Of a stretch of DNA of 12,516 nt, positions 7,357 through 12,516 are shown in pieces. Position 1 is the first letter of the stretch, and the number at the start of each line of letters is the position of its first letter. This DNA comes from Rhodobacteraceae bacterium UBA2553. Lineage in GTDB: Bacteria; Pseudomonadota; Alphaproteobacteria; Rhodobacterales; Rhodobacteraceae. The translations under genes and the position numbers were made by a program. The notes under the pieces are model-generated. The model was not told the DNA's origin and ran no database searches. It saw nothing but the letters and a program-made list of their open reading frames with translations. The stretch is from the NCBI GenBank assembly GCA_002340515.1, contig DDMF01000014.1, forward strand, positions 9,117-21,632. The letters run 5' to 3'.

Positions 7357-7366
7357 AGAGGCCCGG

Positions 7367-7978
7367 ATGAAAAGCGTTGATGAGATCGCAGATGAGATCA
7401 TTGCCCGCGAAGGCGGCTATGTAAACGACCCCAGTGACCCGGGGGGAGCGACCAAATACGGTGTCACAATCCATACAATGCGCGGGCTTGGGCTTGATCT
7501 GACCGGGGACGGGAAGGTCACGACGCAGGACGTGAAGGCGCTGAGCCGCGATCAGGCGCGCGATATTTTTGTGCGTCACTATTTCAAACGTCCACGCATC
7601 GCTGAATTGCCTCTGCCGCTTCAGGCGTCGGTGTTTGACATGTACGTCAACTCTGGCGGCAATGCGGTGCGGATTTTGCAACGTCTGCTGGGTAAGATGG
7701 GGTTTCGTGCGACCGTTGATGGCGCTTTGGGTCCGCAAACCCTTGCCGCTGCGCGATTGGCCCATGCGGCGGCACCGGATCATTTGGCGGATGCCTACGG
7801 GATCGAGCGGCGCAATTATTACTACCGTCTGGCCGATCAACGCACGGCGTCGCGCAAATATGCGCGGCGTAAGGATGGTGGCAAAGGTGGATGGATCCGC
7901 CGGGCCGAGGAATTCATTGCGCCCAAGTATCATCTTTCCAACACAGAACACCGTGAGAGGGTCGCGAAATGGGGTTAA
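7367..7978 (+). CDS. GH108-type N-acetylmuramidase, GTA-release endolysin
   Basis: A 203-residue peptidoglycan hydrolase. The N-terminal GH108 domain carries REGGYVNDPSDPGGATKYGVT, with the probable catalytic acid Glu15. The C-terminal part, from about residue 81, fits the family's peptidoglycan-binding domain (LPLPLQASVFDMYVNSGG, then DGALGPQTLAA). There is no signal peptide, so it should stay in the cytoplasm until the holin opens the inner membrane. Residues 44-55 (DLTGDGKVTTQD) look like an EF-hand or dockerin calcium loop with acidic residues at loop positions 1, 5 and 12. The pairing with a GTA-type holin matches the endolysin/holin pair of Rhodobacter capsulatus that releases gene transfer agents. 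A strong GGGGAGAGG precedes ATG 7367. It overlaps the holin gene by 10 bp. Enzyme family is firm; the GTA role is inferred from the partner. Confidence 0.9.
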   Translation: MKSVDEIADEIIAREGGYVNDPSDPGGATKYGVTIHTMRGLGLDLTGDGKVTTQDVKALSRDQARDIFVRHYFKRPRIAELPLPLQASVFDMYVNSGGNAVRILQRLLGKMGFRATVDGALGPQTLAAARLAHAAAPDHLADAYGIERRNYYYRLADQRTASRKYARRKDGGKGGWIRRAEEFIAPKYHLSNTEHRERVAKWG

Positions 7979-8586
7979 TGGGATCACTTTTCAACATACT
8001 CTTTGGGGGCGGGCGCAATGTGATCCGTGACACGGCAGAGGTGTTTGTCGAGAACCGCGAAGCGGGCGCGGTGCGCGATGTGGATCTGCACCGCGCCACA
8101 TTGGAGGCTTACGCCGCTGAATTCATGCATCCCCAGAAAGGGATGTTTGACCGGTTTATGGACGGCCTTAATCGGCTGCCCCGTCCGGCGCTGGCCTTGG
8201 GCACATTGGGGTTGTTCACGGCGGCGATGGTGGATCCGGTCTGGTTCGCTGCGCGCATGCAGGGGATCTCGCTTGTGCCGGACCCCCTGTGGTGGCTGCT
8301 CGGCGCGATTGTCAGTTTTTACTTTGGCGCGCGTCATCAGGCGAAGGGGCAGGACTTTCAACGCTCTATCGCCACGACCCTGTCGCGTACGGATGAGGTG
8401 CGGCGCAATATTGAGGGTTTGAAGGGGCAAGACAGTACCGGCCCAAACCGATCCGTTTCTGCACCGCTTGCTCTTGGTGGAGTTGCGAGCCCCAAGCTTG
8501 CGCCAACAGCGCAACCCATTGATCCGTCGGGCAATGCAGCGCTAGCGGAGTGGGTTAAGGCGAGGGCAGGCAAAGATGGGCAGTGA
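7969..8586 (+). CDS. GTA-release holin, three-segment type
   Basis: A 205-residue protein resembling the 'holin of 3TMs, for gene-transfer release' family (GTA_holin_3TM). It begins with GSLFNILFGGG, then a soluble helical stretch (residues 20-70). Next comes a hydrophobic core with segments at about 73-90 and 107-121 and a weaker one around 91-105, containing PRPALALGTLGLF and DPLWWLLGAIVSFYFGARH. The tail from about 128 to 205 is polar and low in complexity. It should form inner-membrane lesions that let the endolysin reach the wall. ATG 7969 lies 8 nt after GAGAGG (7955-7960). A second in-frame ATG at 7978 forms a TAATG junction with the endolysin stop but is too far from that motif. The start is inside the endolysin gene, which implies translational coupling. 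Confidence 0.87.
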   Translation: MGLMGSLFNILFGGGRNVIRDTAEVFVENREAGAVRDVDLHRATLEAYAAEFMHPQKGMFDRFMDGLNRLPRPALALGTLGLFTAAMVDPVWFAARMQGISLVPDPLWWLLGAIVSFYFGARHQAKGQDFQRSIATTLSRTDEVRRNIEGLKGQDSTGPNRSVSAPLALGGVASPKLAPTAQPIDPSGNAALAEWVKARAGKDGQ

Positions 8587-8770
8587 ACTGATTCTGAAGC
8601 TTGTTGCGGAACACGGCCCGTGGGTTTTGCTGGTGTTTTACCTGCTTTACCGGGATTTGCAGAAAGATCAGGCGACGCGGGCGGTGCTGGATAAAAACTC
8701 ATCCATCCTGATTGAGATCACCACAATCATTCGCGAGCGATTGCCCGCAGGTGGAGGGCGGGACCGATGA
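8576..8770 (+). CDS. Small one-helix membrane protein of the lysis module
   Basis: A 64-residue protein of unknown function. Residues from about 8 to 25 (KLVAEHGPWVLLVFYLLY) form a single membrane helix, followed by a charged, probably helical segment (RDLQKDQATRAVLDKN) and a Gly/Arg-rich end. This plan, a short N-terminus, a helix with a GP near its start and a charged amphipathic tail, resembles small holin-like proteins such as BhlA/UviB, but I cannot show homology. Its ATG is inside the holin gene (11-bp overlap) behind a moderate GAGGG (8562-8566), and its stop overlaps the next start. It may be a second holin, an antiholin or a holin partner. It is likely real because of its position in an unbroken overlap chain. 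Confidence 0.7.
   Translation: MGSELILKLVAEHGPWVLLVFYLLYRDLQKDQATRAVLDKNSSILIEITTIIRERLPAGGGRDR
8753..8758 (+). promoter_or_regulatory. Ribosome binding site for the 41-residue gene
   Basis: GGAGGG lies 8 nt before ATG 8767 and 11 nt before the second ATG at 8770, so 8767 is the better start. The clear site supports the reality of a very short gene. Confidence 0.6.
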
Positions 8771-8892
8771 TGTGGTTTTTTGAACTGGTGAAAGAGCTGA
8801 TTTCCAATGCACAGCTACACCGATCAGTGGAACGAAACCAAAAGGCGGCGGCGGAATTAGATGCGGTCGTGCGAGAGGTCTTGCAGAAATGA
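8767..8892 (+). CDS. 41-residue amphipathic protein of the lysis module
   Basis: A very short gene that I do not recognise. The product begins MMWFFELVKELISNAQ and continues as a charged helix ending in AAAELDAVVREVLQK. There is no full membrane span, but the aromatic N-terminus could insert at a membrane face, and the rest has spaced hydrophobics suitable for a coiled coil. It has a good ribosome binding site (GGAGGG at 8753-8758). It shares an ATGA junction (4-bp overlap) with the gene before it and another with the gene after it. Junctions on both sides are the main evidence that it is translated. It might modulate the holin or the 64-residue protein; that is a guess from position. Confidence 0.62.
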   Translation: MMWFFELVKELISNAQLHRSVERNQKAAAELDAVVREVLQK

Positions 8893-9311
8893 AACAGGCA
8901 TTTGTCTTGATGATGTTGATCGCTTTGGCGTTACAAGTGGGATATCAATGGGCCGGATATGAGGTGGTGTATCAAATTGGCTATGGCGCGATCACCCTGA
9001 TGGGCTTGATGATCTCGCTGACGTTCTTGTGGCTTTACGTGGTGCGCGCGACACCCTTGGCGCTGGGCATGGCCTATAGCTGGTCGGGGGCGAGCCTTGT
9101 TTTGGGGTGGTGGTGGATCTATTCGCTGCTTGGCGAACCTGCTTGGGCAGCGGAAAGCCCTGCGCATTTTGTGTTTGTGGCGCTGTATTTGGTCGGGGCG
9201 CTGTTACACTTTTCCGTGATCAATCGGTCATTCGGATGGCATGGGGCCATGTTTTTATGGCCCATCCTCGGTGCGCTTGTTCTGTCCAGCTTGATTTACA
9301 TCATGACCTGA
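8889..9311 (+). CDS. Polytopic membrane protein of unknown function
   Basis: A 140-residue very hydrophobic protein with four to five predicted membrane helices at roughly 3-20, 32-53, 57-80, 91-110 and 118-138. Tryptophans are frequent (LGWWWIYSLLGEPAW), and short polar loops contain few charges. I recognise no family motif. It starts by an ATGA overlap with the 41-residue gene, behind GAGAGG at 8873-8878, so it is translationally part of the lysis module, yet it is also the gene next to ccmF (113 bp gap). It could belong to lysis, to cytochrome assembly, or to neither. The hydrophobic pattern shows only that it is an integral membrane protein. Confidence 0.75.
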   Translation: MKQAFVLMMLIALALQVGYQWAGYEVVYQIGYGAITLMGLMISLTFLWLYVVRATPLALGMAYSWSGASLVLGWWWIYSLLGEPAWAAESPAHFVFVALYLVGALLHFSVINRSFGWHGAMFLWPILGALVLSSLIYIMT

Positions 9312-9378
9312 CCGCTCAGCTTGGTAAATAAGGGCGCGAACGGAATGAAAAGGCCGTGACTGGTTGCCGCATCGGATA

Positions 9379-9403
9379 CGCGGGGGGCTGGTCGGCCCCC
9401 GCG
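9379..9403 (+). terminator. GC-rich hairpin between the lysis module and ccmF
   Basis: CGCGGGGG (9379-9386) pairs perfectly with CCCCCGCG (9396-9403) around a 9-nt loop, ending 2-3 nt before the ccmF Shine-Dalgarno region. There is no T-tract, so it is not a standard terminator. It may be a partial attenuator, an RNA-processing barrier, or a translational control element separating the lysis genes from ccmF. Confidence 0.35.
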
Positions 9404-9424
9404 ATAAGGACTAGACTTCGCGTC

Positions 9425-11395
9425 ATGATTACCGAGCTTGGACATTTTGCGCTGATCTTAGCGCTGGGCGTGGCACTGATCCAGATGATCGTGCCACTGA
9501 TTGGGGCGCATAAAGGCTGGCGTGGCTGGATGGAGATGGCAGTTCCTGCCGCATCCATTCAATTTGCGCTGATCGCCGCGGCATTCGCGGCCTTAACATA
9601 TGCGTTTGTAACTTCTGACTTCTCGTTGAAACTGGTGTATTTCAACTCTCACAGTGACAAGCCGATGCTTTATAAAGTGTCGGGCGTTTGGGGCAACCAC
9701 GAAGGCTCTATGCTGTTGTGGGTGCTGATTGTGGCCCTGTTTGGCGCGATGGCTGCTTGGTTCGGTGGCAATCTGCCGCTGCGCCTGAAGGCCCGTGTGC
9801 TGGCGGTGCAAAGCGCCATTGGGGCGGCGTTCTTGGCCTTTGTGATCTTTACATCAAACCCGTTTTTGCGCCTTGCGCAGCCGCCGTTTGATGGCCGAGA
9901 TTTGAACCCGCTGTTGCAAGACGTGGGCCTCGCCTTCCACCCCCCTTTCCTGTACCTCGGCTATGTTGGCCTTTCGATGACCTTCAGCTTTGCAGTTGCA
10001 GCGCTGATCGAAGGGCGCATTGATGCCGCTTGGGGCCGTTGGGTGCGCCCATGGACCTTGGCCGCCTGGGTCTTTTTGACCATTGGCATCGGCCTTGGAT
10101 CCTGGTGGGCATATTACGAGCTGGGCTGGGGCGGTTTCTGGTTCTGGGATCCGGTTGAAAACGCCTCCTTTATGCCATGGCTCTTTGCTGCCGCGCTTTT
10201 GCACTCTGCCATTGTGGTTGAAAAACGGGAATCGCTGAAAAGCTGGACCATCCTGCTTGCGATCCTTGCGTTTGGCTTCTCGCTCATCGGGACTTTCCTG
10301 GTGCGCTCGGGCGTGATCACCTCGGTGCATGCGTTTGCATCTGATCCAGAGCGTGGCGTATTCATTCTTGGCATTCTTGCGGTCTTCACTGGTGGGGCGC
10401 TGACGCTGTTTGCTGCGCGTGCAAGTGCGATGGAGGCGCGTGGCGTCTTTGGCCTGATCAGCCGTGAAAGTGCGCTGGTCTTTAACAATATCCTCTTGGC
10501 CGTTGGCTCGCTTGTGGTCTTTACCGGCACGATCTGGCCACTGATTGGCGAGATTTTTGGCCGAAAAGTCTCGGTCGGAGCGCCCTATTTCGAGGCGGCG
10601 TTCATCCCCTTTATGGTGGTGCTGGCGCTGGTGTTGCCTGTTGGGGCGATGCTGCCGTGGAAACGGGCGAAAGTGAATCGCGCTGCTAAACAGTTGATCC
10701 CGGCGTTTGCCTTGGCCATTTCGGTCTTGGCATTGGTTTGGGCGATGCAAACGGGACGGTCTGCTTTGGGGCCGATCGGGATGTTTCTAGGCACATGGCT
10801 GGTGGCGGGTTCGCTGACGGATCTTGCGGGTCGCACGGGCCGCGGTGCAATTTCAAACCGTTTGTCACGCCTGACCCGGCTGCCGCGCGCAGATTGGGGT
10901 AAGTTCACCGCGCATGTGGGGCTTGGGATCACCATTATGGGCATTGCCGGGCTTGAGGCATGGCAGCACGAAGACATCCGTGTGACCCAGCTGAACGCGC
11001 CGTTTGAGGTGGCTGGATATACGGTGACCTTGGAAAATGTGTTCCGCGAACAAGGCCCGAACTATACCACCACCATGGCGGACATGCGGGTAGAGCGGGG
11101 CGGTGAGACTGTGGCGCTTCTTCATCCCGAAAAACGCGTCTATCCGGTGCAAGCAATGCCGACAACCGAGGCCGCAATTGCCAATGGGTTCTGGCGCGAC
11201 ATCTATGTTGTGATCGGGGATCCGCAGGACGATGGCGGTTGGGCGGTTCGAACCTTTATCAAACCTTTTGCCAACTGGATTTGGACCGGGTGCATTATCA
11301 TGTCGCTGGGTGGGTTGATCAGCCTGTCTGACCGCCGCTTCCGCGTCGCAGCCGGTGCCGCCAAAGCGCCAAAACAAGGGGTGCCAGCGGAATGA
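9425..11395 (+). CDS. ccmF: Cytochrome c heme lyase subunit CcmF
   Basis: A 656-residue inner-membrane protein with many helices. It takes heme from CcmE and, with CcmH (and CcmI, not present here), ligates it to the CxxCH motifs of apocytochromes in the periplasm. The conserved HPPFLYLGYVG starts at His172. The tryptophan-rich WWD domain spans about 227-246 and includes WWAYYELGWGGFWFWDPVEN. YKVSGVWGNHEGS and FLVRSGVITSVHAFA are other family blocks. The length is typical. ATG 9425 gives the standard MITELGHFALILALG start. Its best Shine-Dalgarno sequence, AAGGA, is 14 nt away, a little far, and the open frame continues upstream to 9356 without a family-like sequence. It overlaps ccmH by 4 bp. 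Confidence 0.97.
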   Translation: MITELGHFALILALGVALIQMIVPLIGAHKGWRGWMEMAVPAASIQFALIAAAFAALTYAFVTSDFSLKLVYFNSHSDKPMLYKVSGVWGNHEGSMLLWVLIVALFGAMAAWFGGNLPLRLKARVLAVQSAIGAAFLAFVIFTSNPFLRLAQPPFDGRDLNPLLQDVGLAFHPPFLYLGYVGLSMTFSFAVAALIEGRIDAAWGRWVRPWTLAAWVFLTIGIGLGSWWAYYELGWGGFWFWDPVENASFMPWLFAAALLHSAIVVEKRESLKSWTILLAILAFGFSLIGTFLVRSGVITSVHAFASDPERGVFILGILAVFTGGALTLFAARASAMEARGVFGLISRESALVFNNILLAVGSLVVFTGTIWPLIGEIFGRKVSVGAPYFEAAFIPFMVVLALVLPVGAMLPWKRAKVNRAAKQLIPAFALAISVLALVWAMQTGRSALGPIGMFLGTWLVAGSLTDLAGRTGRGAISNRLSRLTRLPRADWGKFTAHVGLGITIMGIAGLEAWQHEDIRVTQLNAPFEVAGYTVTLENVFREQGPNYTTTMADMRVERGGETVALLHPEKRVYPVQAMPTTEAAIANGFWRDIYVVIGDPQDDGGWAVRTFIKPFANWIWTGCIIMSLGGLISLSDRRFRVAAGAAKAPKQGVPAE

Positions 11396-11865
11396 TGTTG
11401 CGGATCAAACCCCTATTCACATCACTGGCGTTGGCGGTCACATTGGCGGCCAGCCCATCCTTGGCCGTGAACCCTGACGAGGTGCTGGACAACCCGGTTT
11501 TGGAAGAGCGCGCTCGCGCGATTTCCGCCGATCTGCGGTGTGTGGTGTGCCGTGGTGAGAACATCGACGAAAGCAACGCTGAGATTGCGCGCGATTTGCG
11601 CCTGTTGGTGCGTGAACGCTTGGTTGAGGGCGACAGCAACGAAGATGTTGTCGATTTTATCGTCGAACGTTACGGCGAATATGTGTTGATGAAGCCAACC
11701 CTGTTGGGGGCCAATATCGTGCTGTGGCTAGCGGGTCCAATCCTGTTCTTTTTGGCGGCGATCACGGGAGGGCTATACCTGCGACGGCGATCGCAATCGT
11801 CAGAGCAAGGCCAAGGGCTGTCCGACACGGAACAGGCCCGTTTGGACGAGCTGATGAAAGACTAA
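11392..11865 (+). CDS. ccmH: Cytochrome c maturation thiol reductase CcmH
   Basis: A 157-residue membrane-anchored periplasmic protein (Ccl2 in Rhodobacter). It reduces the apocytochrome cysteines and works with CcmF in heme ligation. A signal peptide covers residues 1 to about 25, ending SPSLA. The active-site pair is Cys50/Cys53 in LRCVVCRGENIDESNA, followed by the family segment DFIVERYGEYVLMKP. One membrane helix lies at about 107-129 (ANIVLWLAGPILFFLAAITG), and a short polar cytoplasmic tail follows. It starts by an ATGA overlap with ccmF, so the two are coupled. This is the short alphaproteobacterial form, without the C-terminal CcmI-like region found in the E. coli protein. A terminator follows directly. 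Confidence 0.96.
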   Translation: MMLRIKPLFTSLALAVTLAASPSLAVNPDEVLDNPVLEERARAISADLRCVVCRGENIDESNAEIARDLRLLVRERLVEGDSNEDVVDFIVERYGEYVLMKPTLLGANIVLWLAGPILFFLAAITGGLYLRRRSQSSEQGQGLSDTEQARLDELMKD

Positions 11866-11868
11866 ATC

Positions 11869-11900
11869 AAAGGGCGGGTGGTCAAACATCCGCCCTTTTT
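11869..11900 (+). terminator. Intrinsic terminator after ccmH
   Basis: AAAGGGCGG and CCGCCCTTT form the core of a stem (12 bp including one G-T pair) around the 6-nt loop GTCAAA. Five T (11896-11900) are at its end. It starts 4 bp after the ccmH stop codon and ends the ccm transcript. Confidence 0.9.
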
Positions 11901-11905
11901 CCTGC

Positions 11906-11921
11906 GCAGGGCAGGCCCTGC
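11906..11921. repeat. Palindrome GCAGGGCAGGCCCTGC
   Basis: Perfect 7-bp arms (GCAGGGC and GCCCTGC) are separated by 2 bp, 5 bp after the ccmH terminator. It is probably part of the transcription end region or a DNA-binding site. Nothing ties it to a specific factor. Confidence 0.3.
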
Positions 11922-12019
11922 CGTGGCGAAACACTTGCGCGCCCGGCATCCTCATGTCACCCGTTTTACAACGAAATGAGATACGCCGCTATTTGACGGC
12001 ACGTTTCCCTTTTTCCCGT

Positions 12020-12031
12020 CCGATTGGTCGG
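12020..12031. promoter_or_regulatory. CCGA-TTGG-TCGG dyad before the crotonase gene
   Basis: CCGA and TCGG are perfect 4-bp arms around TTGG, followed at once by TTATAAGG. The pattern CCGA..TCGGT..ATAAG is reminiscent of TetR-family operators, and TetR-type repressors often control phenylacetate and fatty-acid genes. The dyad lies 31 bp before the start codon, over the likely promoter. The arms are short, so this is a weak candidate. Confidence 0.3.
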
Positions 12032-12062
12032 TTATAAGGGCGGGAACTGTAGGGAGGCTCCC

Positions 12063-12516
12063 ATGAATTACGATACAATCACATATGATCTCACCGATGG
12101 CTTGGCCGTTTTGACCTTAAACCGGCCAGACAAGATGAATGCGCTGAACACCCAGATGCGGGCGGAAATCGCCCATGCGGTGCGGGATGCTGGCACCAGT
12201 GCCCGCGCTCTGGTCATTGTGGGGGCCGGGCGGGCGTTTTGCTCGGGTCAGGATCTTGGGGATCGTGCCAATGCGGGTGAAGTGGATCTGGAACGCACGT
12301 TGAAGGACGAATACGAACCGCTGCTGCGCGCCATCTATGACGCGCCCATTCCGGTCATTGCTGCTGTAAACGGGGCTGCGGCCGGAGCTGGGGCCAATAT
12401 TGCGCTGGCGGCCGATGTGGTGATCGCAAAAGAAAGCGCCTATTTCATGCAGGCGTTTTCGCGCATTGGCCTGATCCCTGACGCGGGCGGCACCTATTGG
12501 ATGCCTCGCATGATGG
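12063..12516 (+). CDS. Enoyl-CoA hydratase/isomerase family protein, PaaG-like (3' end missing)
   Basis: The first 151 codons of a crotonase-superfamily protein; the window ends inside it, with no stop codon. The oxyanion-hole segments are present: RAFCSGQDLGD at about 57-67 and NGAAAGAGANIALAAD at about 103-118. The block FSRIGLIPDAGGTYWMPR ends near residue 149. Neither catalytic glutamate of true crotonase is present: Asn112 stands where the first would be and Phe132 where the second would be. Asp140 in PDAGG is the acid expected in PaaG-type isomerases (2-(1,2-epoxy-1,2-dihydrophenyl)acetyl-CoA isomerase). This supports an isomerase role, but the missing C-terminus leaves the exact subgroup open. 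AGGGAGG (12051-12057) lies 5 nt before ATG 12063. The ccmH terminator lies upstream, so it begins a new transcript. Confidence 0.88.
   Translation, partial: MNYDTITYDLTDGLAVLTLNRPDKMNALNTQMRAEIAHAVRDAGTSARALVIVGAGRAFCSGQDLGDRANAGEVDLERTLKDEYEPLLRAIYDAPIPVIAAVNGAAAGAGANIALAADVVIAKESAYFMQAFSRIGLIPDAGGTYWMPRMM

Noticed and set aside
7367..8770. Prophage remnant
   Set aside because: No integrase, portal, capsid, tail, terminase, attachment repeat or composition change is visible. The holin type and intact genes fit a GTA-release module better.
8767..9311. Spanin pair for outer-membrane disruption
   Set aside because: Neither product has a lipobox or a periplasmic coiled coil behind an N-terminal anchor. 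The 41-residue protein lacks a full membrane span and the 140-residue one is polytopic.
9312..9424. Extra gene between the 140-residue protein and ccmF
   Set aside because: ATG 9346 is followed by only three codons before a stop, and the frame upstream of ccmF from 9356 has no ribosome binding site and no family-like sequence.
9854..10750. Minus-strand open frame opposite ccmF
   Set aside because: The product is extremely polar and low in complexity, as expected from the reverse complement of a hydrophobic membrane protein.

Overview
The window looks like chromosomal DNA of an alphaproteobacterium of the Rhodobacterales (Roseobacter-type). The evidence is moderately high GC, clear GGAG-type ribosome binding sites, a one-piece bacterial indolepyruvate oxidoreductase, a 342-residue ArgC, and an endolysin/holin pair of the type used to release Rhodobacterales gene transfer agents (GTA). 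The genus cannot be read from the sequence. All recognised genes except one are on the + strand.

Layout. Positions 1-187 hold no recognisable gene. A LysR-type regulator (188-1081, -) diverges from a fused indolepyruvate:ferredoxin oxidoreductase (1247-4663). The 165-bp divergent region carries two palindromes, one of them perfect with 7-bp arms just before the oxidoreductase start. A strong intrinsic terminator (4689-4720) closes that unit. Next come murI (glutamate racemase) and argC (arginine biosynthesis), then a cytochrome c maturation block: ccmE, ccmF and ccmH, ending in a second strong terminator (11869-11900). A partial enoyl-CoA hydratase/isomerase of the PaaG type runs off the right edge.

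The most interesting part is 7303-9311. Between ccmE and ccmF sits a tightly packed module of five genes, each overlapping the next by 4-11 bp: a GH108-type endolysin without a signal peptide, a GTA-type three-segment holin, a 64-residue one-helix membrane protein, a 41-residue amphipathic protein, and a 140-residue polytopic membrane protein. In Rhodobacter capsulatus the endolysin/holin pair lyses a subpopulation of cells to release GTA particles. Here the pair lies inside a respiratory-cofactor locus and is followed by three genes I cannot assign. An AT-rich patch just upstream contains TTAAC-N5-TTAAC, one base short of the spacing of a CtrA box, and the endolysin ribosome binding site can pair with a CCCCG upstream. 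The endolysin also has an EF-hand-like loop.

How the genes may work together: the oxidoreductase can convert aryl-pyruvates (from Phe/Tyr/Trp) to aryl-acetyl-CoA, and the PaaG-like enzyme at the far end belongs to a family that handles phenylacetyl-CoA ring-epoxide isomerisation, so the window may bracket two steps of one aromatic route. The Ccm genes attach heme to periplasmic c-type cytochromes. The lysis module is functionally separate and probably separately regulated.
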